64,000 bases of DNA, from NCBI RefSeq assembly GCF_021049305.1, contig NZ_CP088082.1, positions 186,001 to 250,000 on the forward strand. Reading direction: 5' to 3'. Below, in pieces: positions 54,947-62,239 of this stretch (positions are counted from its first letter, which is position 1; each line of letters opens with the position of its first letter). The notes beneath the pieces were generated by a model. That model was given only the letters and a program-made list of their open reading frames with translations, searched no databases and had not been told where the DNA came from. Made by a program: the position numbers and the translations under genes. This DNA comes from Ideonella dechloratans. Lineage in GTDB: Bacteria > Pseudomonadota > Gammaproteobacteria > Burkholderiales > Burkholderiaceae_C.

Positions 54947-56242
54947 ATGAGCTTTCCCACCGCCGACGACCCGCGCCGCATCGCCCTGCTGGAGGCCATC
55001 GAAGCCCGCGAGGACGAACTGGTGGACCTGGCCCGCGCCCTGGTGCGCATTCCCACCGTCAACCCGCCTGGGGAGGACTACCGGGCCTGCGCCGAGCTGA
55101 TCGGCGACCGTTTGGCGCGGCGAGGCTTTGAGGTCACGTATGTGCGCGGCGAGGGTACGCCCGGCGACACCGACCGCCACCCGCGCTGGAACGTCATCGC
55201 CCGCAAGACCTTCGGCGCCGGCCCCTGCGTGCATTTCAACGGCCACATCGACGTGGTGCTGCCCGGCGAGGGCTGGACGGTGGACCCCTTCGCCGGCGTG
55301 GTGAAGGACGGCCGGCTCTACGGCCGCGGCAGCAGCGACATGAAGGGCGGCATTGCCGCGGCCATCATCGCAGCCGAGGCCCTGATCGACAGCGGCCTGG
55401 GCCTGCCCGGGGCGATCGAGATCAGCGGCACGGTGGACGAGGAGTCCGGCGGCTACGGCGGCGTGGCCTACCTGGCCGAGCGCGGCTGGTTCAGCAAGCC
55501 GCGGGTGGACCACGTCATCATCCCCGAGCCGCTGGAGGTGGACCAGGTCTGCATCGGCCACCGGGGCGTCTGGTGGGCCGAGATCGAGACCCGCGGTCGC
55601 ATCGCCCACGGCTCCATGCCCTTCCTGGGCGATTGCGCGGTGCGCCACATGGGCGCGGTGCTGGAGCGCTTCGAGCGCGACCTCATCCCCGCCCTGGCGG
55701 CGCGCCACACCACCATGCCGGTGGTGCCCGAGATGGCGCGCCAGTCCACCGTCAACTTCAACTCCCTGCACGGCGGCCAGGCCGAGCCCGAGGGCGACCA
55801 ACTGCCCGCACCCTGCGTGCCCGACAGCTGCCGCCTGGTGATCGACCGCCGCTTCCTGGCCGAGGAGAGCCTGGAGAGCGTGCGCGGCGAGGTGGTGGGC
55901 CTGCTCGACGGCCTGAAGGCCGAGCGGCCGAACTTCGACTACGGGCTGCGGGAGCTCTTCTCGGTGGCCCCGGTGCTGACCGAGCGCGAGCGCCCGGTGG
56001 CGCGCGACACCGCCCGCGCGGTGCAGGAGGTGCTGGGCCGGGAGGCGCGCTTCGTCTGCTCGCCCGGCACCTACGACCAGAAGCACATCGACCGCATCGG
56101 CCGCCTGCGCGACTGCATCGCCTATGGCCCCGGCCTGCTGGCCCTGGCCCACCAGCCCGACGAGTACGTGGGCATCCGCGACATGGTGCTGTCGGCGCAG
56201 GTGATGGCGCTGGCGGCCTGGGGGTTGCTCACGGGGGATTGA
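54947..56242 (+). CDS. M20-family peptidase (ArgE/DapE-type deacylase)
   Basis: 431 residues with the metal sites of M20 enzymes: FNGHIDVVLPGEGWTVDPF (His and Asp), GRGSSDMKGGIAAAI (bridging Asp), DEESGGYGG (general-base Glu and metal Glu) and a late His in YDQKHIDRIGR. The insertion AYLAERGWF is normal for the acetylornithine-deacetylase/succinyl-DAP group. It hydrolyses an N-acyl amino acid or peptide; the exact substrate is not set by sequence. Confidence 0.9.
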   Translation: MSFPTADDPRRIALLEAIEAREDELVDLARALVRIPTVNPPGEDYRACAELIGDRLARRGFEVTYVRGEGTPGDTDRHPRWNVIARKTFGAGPCVHFNGHIDVVLPGEGWTVDPFAGVVKDGRLYGRGSSDMKGGIAAAIIAAEALIDSGLGLPGAIEISGTVDEESGGYGGVAYLAERGWFSKPRVDHVIIPEPLEVDQVCIGHRGVWWAEIETRGRIAHGSMPFLGDCAVRHMGAVLERFERDLIPALAARHTTMPVVPEMARQSTVNFNSLHGGQAEPEGDQLPAPCVPDSCRLVIDRRFLAEESLESVRGEVVGLLDGLKAERPNFDYGLRELFSVAPVLTERERPVARDTARAVQEVLGREARFVCSPGTYDQKHIDRIGRLRDCIAYGPGLLALAHQPDEYVGIRDMVLSAQVMALAAWGLLTGD

Positions 56243-56266
56243 GCGGCCCCCGCCGGGGTATGCCGC

Positions 56267-57286
56267 TCAAGCCACGTACATGATGCTGCGGCGCAGCTTG
56301 CCGCGCTGGCGCTCGATGCGACGCCAGCTGCTCTCGTCGTTCATGGTGATCCAGCGCCGTTCCTCGCTGCGGTAGAACCAGTCCTTGTCGTGCTGGTAGA
56401 AGACCTGCACGTCCTGGCCTTCCAGGATGTTCAGGATCTCGTTGCCATGGGCGCGGATCTCGTCGAAGTCGGTGGTGGCCTTCTGGCCCATCTCGCTGTA
56501 GAGCCGGTTGAGTTCCAGCAGCAGGGTGTTGACCTCGCGGGCCAGCGGCGCGGCCTTCAGTCCGATCTTCACCGCCTCGTTCAGCAGGATGGGGTAGCTG
56601 TGGGAGGGGTACTTGGAGTTGAGCGTGGCCGCGATCTCGTGGGCCCGGGCCTCGTCGGTGATGTGGTAGGCCAGCAGTTCGCGGCAGAGCATGACCGACA
56701 GCGACTCGGCCCGGTCCACCGCGCCGATGACCAGCGGATGCACATGGGCGAACAGGCTCTTGTAGGGGTTCTCGGTGGAGTCGTGCTGTTCCGAGCGCCA
56801 GCGCCGCACCACCCGGTTGAGCTCGTCGAGGCTGACGCTGACGCGGTCGTTGTCGCGGTCCAGCGGCGAAAGCGCATGGTTGAGCGAGGTGTCCACCGCG
56901 GTCAGGAAAGCCGTGGGGCCCATGCGGATCTCGTCGGCGCCCAGCGTGATCATGGTGGCGGCCGAGGCGCATTCCAGCGGCACCAGGGCCACCAGACGGC
57001 GGCAGTGCTGGCGCAGCAGGTTCACGAAGCGCAGCGACACCTGGCCACTGCCTCCGTCGGACTTGATGAACAGGTAGATGGTGTCGTGCGTGCCGGTGCG
57101 CTCCAGCACCTCGTTGAGGGCCACCACGTCGTTGGCACACACCGAGCCGCGCGGGTTGTTCCAGTAGGTGATGACCGGGCCGCCCAGCAGGGCGCCGAGC
57201 TGGGCGATCACGGCCTGGGTCTTGGCAAACAGCACCGGGGGCTGCTTGACCCTGCGGGCGGGGGGCGTGGGGGTGACGGGGTCCAT
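56267..57286 (-). CDS. SDH-type Clp-fold serine protease-like protein
   Basis: About 340 residues. The core YLFIKSDGGSGQVSLRFVNL and VALVPLECASAATMITLGAD resembles the ClpP/SppA crotonase-like fold, with a candidate nucleophile Ser in ECASAAT. A His-containing helix and an extended C-terminal region (YYHITDEARAHEIA-type) follow. There is no signal peptide. The relation to membrane-less S49-like proteins of unknown target is inferred. It has 7 bp to the downstream gene end and shares the strand. Confidence 0.72.
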   Translation of the reverse strand: MDPVTPTPPARRVKQPPVLFAKTQAVIAQLGALLGGPVITYWNNPRGSVCANDVVALNEVLERTGTHDTIYLFIKSDGGSGQVSLRFVNLLRQHCRRLVALVPLECASAATMITLGADEIRMGPTAFLTAVDTSLNHALSPLDRDNDRVSVSLDELNRVVRRWRSEQHDSTENPYKSLFAHVHPLVIGAVDRAESLSVMLCRELLAYHITDEARAHEIAATLNSKYPSHSYPILLNEAVKIGLKAAPLAREVNTLLLELNRLYSEMGQKATTDFDEIRAHGNEILNILEGQDVQVFYQHDKDWFYRSEERRWITMNDESSWRRIERQRGKLRRSIMYVA

Positions 57287-57298
57287 GGGCAAAGGGTG

Positions 57299-58438
57299 TC
57301 AGAGAAAAGGTCGGGTGTTGGCCGGAGCGGGGTAGTGCGAGAGCTCGGTCCGGATCGTTTCGTAAAGATCGGGCAGCCAAGGTGGTTGGCCAGGCTGCAT
57401 GACCGGCGGAGCGGCGCTGCGAAGATCGGTCGGGCCGACGACGATGTGGACCTTGTCTCCGGGCAGTTGCGCCGCCAGATAGAACAGCCGCTCGGCGGCG
57501 CGGTTCCCCACGGCCAGGCAACCGACCGAGGACGACGCGCCGTGGATCATGATGTCGCCACCGAGCTGGGTACGGCCGTCCTGCCGGGCATGCTCCCGAT
57601 CGAAGCGGTTGGGGTAGTCGAGCCGGATGGACACATCGAAGCGTCCGTTCGGGTTGAGGAAGGCGACTTGGTAGACGCCCTCGGGCACCTGGCGGTCGCC
57701 TTCACGCAGCTTGGGGCCGGGCTGGCCGCTCAGGCCCAGCACAGGCAGCGTGGCCACGTAGCGCCAGGGGCCGGCTGCCTCGGAGCGCGCATACACCTCC
57801 AGGGTTCGCGTGCGCTTGAAGGCCAACAGACTGAGCTCCGCTGGGGGGAAGGCCACATCGGCCGCAGCAAAGACCTGCCGCAGCCCAGGCTCCACGTCCG
57901 GTGCGAGTTGGCCAAGGCGCTCTTCCAGCCGATAGCCCCCTCTCAGCTTGCTCTGCCAGTAGCCGAACCAGGCCTGACCGTGGTCCGTGCAGAGGACGAC
58001 GAGGGCACAAAGGGCCATCAGGCTCAGGCTGGCTGTCGCCCATCGCGCCGCCTTCATCTTCCGGAAGCGACGTTGACTGAGCGGTCCCAGATCGATGTCG
58101 ATGACATGCCTGGCCTGGAACCACAGCGGCATGCCCGATTGGATGGCATCCGTGCAACAAGGGTCGTTGTCGAGGGTTCCGAGGTACCAGTCGCCATGCC
58201 GCTCCTGGATTTCCACCCACATGCGCTCGCCCTGATCTTCTGTCTCGCCCGTTTGGGTCTGCACGCGGATGTAGAAGCGGATCTTGACGAGATCGCCCGG
58301 GCCGAGCGCCGTGCGGGCGGCCCGTGGCGGAATCCAGTAGCTCTCTGGATGGGCCGCATGAGCTTGCTCCCCATCGTCGATCGTCCAGCCATCCGTCTCC
58401 AGCGCGGCGAGGCGGGCAGAGGTCAAGGTCGGTCTCAT
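57299..58438 (-). CDS. DUF2314 domain fused to an L,D-transpeptidase (YkuD/YafK-like)
   Basis: 379 residues from the ATG giving MRPTLTSARLAAL. Residues about 25-130 are a DUF2314 domain (GDLVKIRFYIRVQTQTGETE, RHGDWYLGTLDNDPC). A transmembrane helix (ATASLSLMALCALVVLC) follows near residue 140, and then a periplasmic YkuD-type catalytic domain with GGDIMIHGASSSVGCLAVGN, carrying the His and Cys of L,D-transpeptidases. Fusion of a cytosolic DUF2314 to a periplasmic peptidoglycan enzyme is unusual. The orientation is predicted from the single helix. Confidence 0.82.
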   Translation of the reverse strand: MRPTLTSARLAALETDGWTIDDGEQAHAAHPESYWIPPRAARTALGPGDLVKIRFYIRVQTQTGETEDQGERMWVEIQERHGDWYLGTLDNDPCCTDAIQSGMPLWFQARHVIDIDLGPLSQRRFRKMKAARWATASLSLMALCALVVLCTDHGQAWFGYWQSKLRGGYRLEERLGQLAPDVEPGLRQVFAAADVAFPPAELSLLAFKRTRTLEVYARSEAAGPWRYVATLPVLGLSGQPGPKLREGDRQVPEGVYQVAFLNPNGRFDVSIRLDYPNRFDREHARQDGRTQLGGDIMIHGASSSVGCLAVGNRAAERLFYLAAQLPGDKVHIVVGPTDLRSAAPPVMQPGQPPWLPDLYETIRTELSHYPAPANTRPFL

Positions 58439-58491
58439 CGCGGCCTGAGCAGCAGTGGCATCACGTGTCGGCCCTCGGCGCTCATTGCGCC

Positions 58492-58887
58492 TCAGAAAAG
58501 GTGCTCGATGCCCTGCGGCATCGTCACCCAGCCGTGCATCCGTTCCTCGTACACCGAGATGCCGGGACCGGGGAAGGCCGGGTCCGCGAAGGCGCCGACC
58601 GGGATGCCGATGAATTCGTCCTGTCCCACGAGGCTGTAGAACACCGTGGCGCCGCAGTCCGGGCAGAAGGTGAAGCGGCACTGTCCGCCTGCATCGCCCG
58701 TGCGGGTGTAGTCGCGCCCCGTGCCGGCCGTGGTGACCGCTTCCCTCGGGAAGCGGGCCTGCACGCCGAACACGCTGCCGGTGCGCCGCTGGCAGGCCAG
58801 GCAGTGGCAGACGGACACGCGGATCGGGTCGCCTTCGACGGTGGCGGTCAGTTGACCGCAGCTGCAGCTGGCCAAACGTGTCGTCAT
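58492..58887 (-). CDS. GFA-family (glutathione-dependent formaldehyde-activating-like) protein
   Basis: 131 residues from MTTRLASCSCGQLTATVEGD. The zinc ligands are CSCGQ, CHCLACQRRTG and CPDCGAT, the GFA signature, and FSLVGQDEFIGIPVG-type strands follow. Family members are small zinc proteins, some reacting with glutathione adducts. There is no frm gene next to it, so formaldehyde involvement is not implied. An alternative start lies two codons upstream. Confidence 0.88.
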   Translation of the reverse strand: MTTRLASCSCGQLTATVEGDPIRVSVCHCLACQRRTGSVFGVQARFPREAVTTAGTGRDYTRTGDAGGQCRFTFCPDCGATVFYSLVGQDEFIGIPVGAFADPAFPGPGISVYEERMHGWVTMPQGIEHLF

Positions 58888-58915
58888 GGGCATGGGCTCC
58901 TGGCGGGCGCTGTCG

Positions 58916-59368
58916 TCACTTCTTCGAAAAGACGGCTTCGAACCTGGCACGGTCCAGGTACTTGGTGTAGTTCGAGAACGAGACCTTCACTCCGGCGTCG
59001 GCCATCAGTTCCTGCATGGCCAGTTGCCCCAGCATGCCGAAGGCGGCCTCCAGGGCCGCGTTGCCTTCGGCGCTCATGGCGGCCTGGGCCTGCCTGCTGC
59101 AGCTCTCGGTCAGGAGCCGGGTGGCCAGACGGGCAACGTCCTTGTCCGAGGTTTCCTGATCCGCCGGGGTGATGGTGGTCAGGCCCTTCAGCTCGGGGTG
59201 GCTCGACATGGCCACGAAGATCCAGCGGGCGAGCTCCTTGCGGTCCTTGCCGGTGGAACTGTCCGCCATGCAGGAGGAGAGGGCATCGGCCGTGGGGCCG
59301 GCCATGGCCGCGGAGGGGCAGAGGATGGCGGCACACAGGGCGATGGGAAGGAACAGCGCTTTGATCAT
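58916..59368 (-). CDS. Exported hypothetical protein, 150 aa
   Basis: MIKALFLPIALCAAILCPSAAMA is a clear signal peptide; the mature part is helical with two Cys (SSCMADSS, TESCSRQA) likely forming a disulfide, and ends FEAVFSKK. I recall similar unnamed exported proteins in gammaproteobacteria and betaproteobacteria but no function. The long upstream extension of the frame is Pro-rich and is not used. Confidence 0.7.
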   Translation of the reverse strand: MIKALFLPIALCAAILCPSAAMAGPTADALSSCMADSSTGKDRKELARWIFVAMSSHPELKGLTTITPADQETSDKDVARLATRLLTESCSRQAQAAMSAEGNAALEAAFGMLGQLAMQELMADAGVKVSFSNYTKYLDRARFEAVFSKK

Positions 59369-59533
59369 GACGTGAGGATTCTGCGGGGTGGGGGTGGTGC
59401 CGGGCGGGGCCACGCTACCACCAAGCGGTTCGTGGCAGAACGCCGGTGGCCCCTTTGGATTGGGGACATGAGGATCTTCCTTGGACAAGCTCAAGAAGCC
59501 TGTCGCTTCCGCGCCGCCCTTGAGGGGGCGGGC

Positions 59534-60421
59534 TCAACGCAAGGGGTTGAGCAGCGCGTCCAGCGCTTCGGGCCGCAGCCGGTGCGGCGCGGTGATGGCG
59601 TAGAAGTGCTCGCGCAGCGGCTCGCTGCGGCCGGCCACGCACAGCAGGCCGTGTTTCAGTTCGTCCTGCACCACCACCTCGGGCAGCAGGGCCAACCAGC
59701 CGCTGTCGCGCGCCAGCAGACGCAGCATGGCCATGTCGTCCACCTCGGCGCGGATGCGCGGGCGCACGTCGGCCGTCTCGCACAGGGCGTCGAACTGCGC
59801 GCGCAGCGCGTGGCGCGGGCCGGGCAGGGCCATGTCCAGGCCGGCCAGGTCCTCGGGGATGCGCAGCTGCCGACCCTGCCAGCGCGCGGTGGGGCCCACC
59901 AGCGAGACCGATTGACTGCCCACCAGGCGGCAGTGCAGGGGGTGGTCGGGGTCGGTGGTGGGCACGGTCTCGTTGGCCAGCACCACGTCGAGCTGGTGAC
60001 CCTTCAGGCGGGCCACCAGGCCCTCCAGCGTGCCCGACTCCAGCGACAGCATCACCGCCGGGTTGTCCAGCGCCGGGCGCAGCCAGTTCTCCTGGAAGTT
60101 GCGGGACAGTGTGGACACGCTGCCGATGCGCAGGCGCTGCACGCCGTCGCCACCGCCCTGCAGCCGGCCCAGCATCTCCTGGCCCAGGCCGAAGATCTCG
60201 TCGGCATAGGCCATGACCAGCTGGCCGGCCGCGCTCAGCACCAGCCGCCGGCCCTGGCGGTCGAACAGCGTCTCGCCCAGCCGGTCCTCCAACTGCCGGA
60301 TCTGGGCCGACAGGGCCGACTGCGAGGTGTGCAGGGCCTCGGCCGCGCGGGTCAGGTGACCCAGCCGCGCCACTCGCCAGAAATAGAACAGGTGGTGAAA
60401 GTTCAGCTGCTCGAGCTTCAT
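59534..60421 (-). CDS. LysR-family regulator, NhaR-like, divergent from dabB
   Basis: 295 residues starting MKLEQLNFHHLFYFWRVARL. The HTH (LTRAAEALHTSQSALSAQIR) and effector domain are complete; the FHHLFYFWRVAR start is typical of the NhaR-like group often found beside DabAB genes. It probably senses low inorganic carbon or a related metabolite and controls the divergent dabBA operon through the 60436 palindrome. The longer upstream frame overlaps dabB and is rejected. Confidence 0.9.
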   Translation of the reverse strand: MKLEQLNFHHLFYFWRVARLGHLTRAAEALHTSQSALSAQIRQLEDRLGETLFDRQGRRLVLSAAGQLVMAYADEIFGLGQEMLGRLQGGGDGVQRLRIGSVSTLSRNFQENWLRPALDNPAVMLSLESGTLEGLVARLKGHQLDVVLANETVPTTDPDHPLHCRLVGSQSVSLVGPTARWQGRQLRIPEDLAGLDMALPGPRHALRAQFDALCETADVRPRIRAEVDDMAMLRLLARDSGWLALLPEVVVQDELKHGLLCVAGRSEPLREHFYAITAPHRLRPEALDALLNPLR

Positions 60422-60435
60422 TTGTTCTTCAAAAA

Positions 60436-60450
60436 AGAACGAATCGTTCT
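60436..60450. promoter_or_regulatory. LysR-type binding palindrome in the dab promoter region
   Basis: AGAACGA-A-TCGTTCT is a perfect 7-1-7 palindrome, located 15 bp upstream of the LysR gene start codon and 81 bp upstream of dabB. Its position suits autoregulation and activation of dabBA by the LysR protein. Confidence 0.55.
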
Positions 60451-60530
60451 GATCAATGAATTTTACAGAATGATTCCGGCGGGCCACCATCACGGCCATC
60501 GATTTCCTCCCTTCCCGAGCCCGCCACACC

Positions 60531-62198
60531 ATGAGTTCCCTGTCCCTCGGCCTGGCGCTGAGCGCCCTCACCCCGGCTGCCCTGATGACCCTGGTGGCCG
60601 TGCGGGGCCGCCTGCTGCCGGCCGATGAGTCGCCGGCGGCGACCTGGTCCTTCTTCCGCCGCGGCGCCGGCCTGGCCCTGGCGGCGGCGCTGCTGACCGT
60701 CCTGCTGCAGCTGCTGCGCCAGTGGCGCGGCGCGCCGCTGCCGGTGGTGGAGGACCTGCTGCTGAGCCCGCTGTCGGCCTGGGTGGCGCTGCTGGTGCAG
60801 TTCCTGGGCACGGTGATCGGGGTGTTCTCGTCCCGCTACCTGCAGGGCGAGCCGGGGCAGGGCCGCTACATGGGGCGCCTGGCCGGGGTGCTGGCCGGCG
60901 TGCACGTGCTGCTGCTGGCCGACCAATGGTTGATCCTGATCCTGGCCTGGGCCTGGGTGGGCCATGCCCTGCACGGCCTGTTGTGCTTCTACCCTGACCG
61001 GCCGTTTGCCCAGCTCGCAGCGCACAAGAAGCGGGTCAGCGACCGCCTGGCCGACCTGCTGCTGCTGGCCGCCGCCGCAGGCGCTTGGCAGGCCACCGGC
61101 AGCGGCAAGCTCTCTGCGGCGCTGGACCAGGCCGCGCAGCAGGGCGCCGGGCCCGGCCTGACCCTGGCCGCGGTGGCGCTGGCCGCGGCGGTCATCGTGC
61201 GCACGGCCCATGTGCCGCTGCAGGGCTGGCTGCTGCAGGTGATGGAGGCCCCGACCCCGGTGTCGGCCCTGCTGCACGCCGGTGTGGTCAACCTGGGTGG
61301 CTTCGTGCTGATCCGCTTTGCCCCGCTGCTGGAAGCCGTGCCCGCCGCCCGCGCGCTGCTGGTGGCCTTCGGCCTGGCCAGCGCGCTGCTGGCGGCCTTC
61401 GCCATGCTCACCCGCATCAGCATCAAGGTGCGCCTGGCCTGGTCCACCGTGGCGCAGATGGGCTTCATGGTGCTGGAGTGCGGCCTGGGCCTGTACCAGA
61501 TGGCGGCCCTGCACCTGCTCGGTCACTCGCTCTACAAGGCCCACCACTTCCTGGCCGCCTCCGAGGTGGTGGCCCACACCCGGCAGCACATGCTCAGCGC
61601 CGCGGCCCCGGTGCGGCGTGCCAGCCTGCTGCTGGCGCCGCTGCTGAGTCTGGCGGTGGTGGCCGCGGTCCAGGCGGCGCTGCAGGCTGCGCCAGCCGGC
61701 TGGGCCGCAGTCGGTGGCCCCGGTCTGCACCTGGCCCTGCCGCAGGGCTTGGGCCACTGGCCGCTGTGGTGGAGCGCCCTGCTGGCGCTGGCCTGGGCGC
61801 CGCTGCTGTGGCTGTCCGGCGGTGCCGGCCGCAGCGCCGGTGAGCAGGCCCGGGCGCTGCTGAGCGGCGGGGCCATGGTGGCCGGCCTGGCCGCCCTGGT
61901 CGCCCTGGGCCACGCCCTGCCGATGGGCCTGGAGGACCAGCCCGACCCGCTGCTGGGCGCCGTGGCCCTGGCCGGCATGGCCGTCCTCTACCTCGGGCTG
62001 GCGTCGCTGCAGTGGCAGCGCGGGGTCTGGACGGCGGCCCGCCGCTGGACCTACGCCGGCTACTACGTCGATGACCTGGTCACCCGCCTGGCCTGCCGGC
62101 TCTGGCCGGCCCGCTGGGCGGCCCCGGCCTGGGCCGGTACCGCCGCCGCCTGGCCGGCGCACCGGTCCTCGGCGCCGGCCTCCGCGTCGGCGGCCTGA
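60531..62198 (+). CDS. dabB: DabB, proton-conducting membrane subunit of the DAB inorganic-carbon accumulation system
   Basis: 555 residues, about thirteen to fifteen membrane helices of the NuoL/MrpA antiporter family. Key segments are MEAPTPVSALLHAGVVNLGG (the broken-helix Lys region of TM7/8), LAWSTVAQMGFMVLECGLGL and LGHSLYKAHHFLAASEVV. No other nuo genes are nearby, and a DUF2309 (DabA) gene follows after 41 bp, which identifies it as DabB rather than a complex I subunit. It couples ion flux to CO2 hydration by DabA. Confidence 0.9.
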   Translation: MSSLSLGLALSALTPAALMTLVAVRGRLLPADESPAATWSFFRRGAGLALAAALLTVLLQLLRQWRGAPLPVVEDLLLSPLSAWVALLVQFLGTVIGVFSSRYLQGEPGQGRYMGRLAGVLAGVHVLLLADQWLILILAWAWVGHALHGLLCFYPDRPFAQLAAHKKRVSDRLADLLLLAAAAGAWQATGSGKLSAALDQAAQQGAGPGLTLAAVALAAAVIVRTAHVPLQGWLLQVMEAPTPVSALLHAGVVNLGGFVLIRFAPLLEAVPAARALLVAFGLASALLAAFAMLTRISIKVRLAWSTVAQMGFMVLECGLGLYQMAALHLLGHSLYKAHHFLAASEVVAHTRQHMLSAAAPVRRASLLLAPLLSLAVVAAVQAALQAAPAGWAAVGGPGLHLALPQGLGHWPLWWSALLALAWAPLLWLSGGAGRSAGEQARALLSGGAMVAGLAALVALGHALPMGLEDQPDPLLGAVALAGMAVLYLGLASLQWQRGVWTAARRWTYAGYYVDDLVTRLACRLWPARWAAPAWAGTAAAWPAHRSSAPASASAA

Positions 62199-62239
62199 GC
62201 CCACCCATCCCTGCGACCCTGCAGACACTGGAGTTCCCC

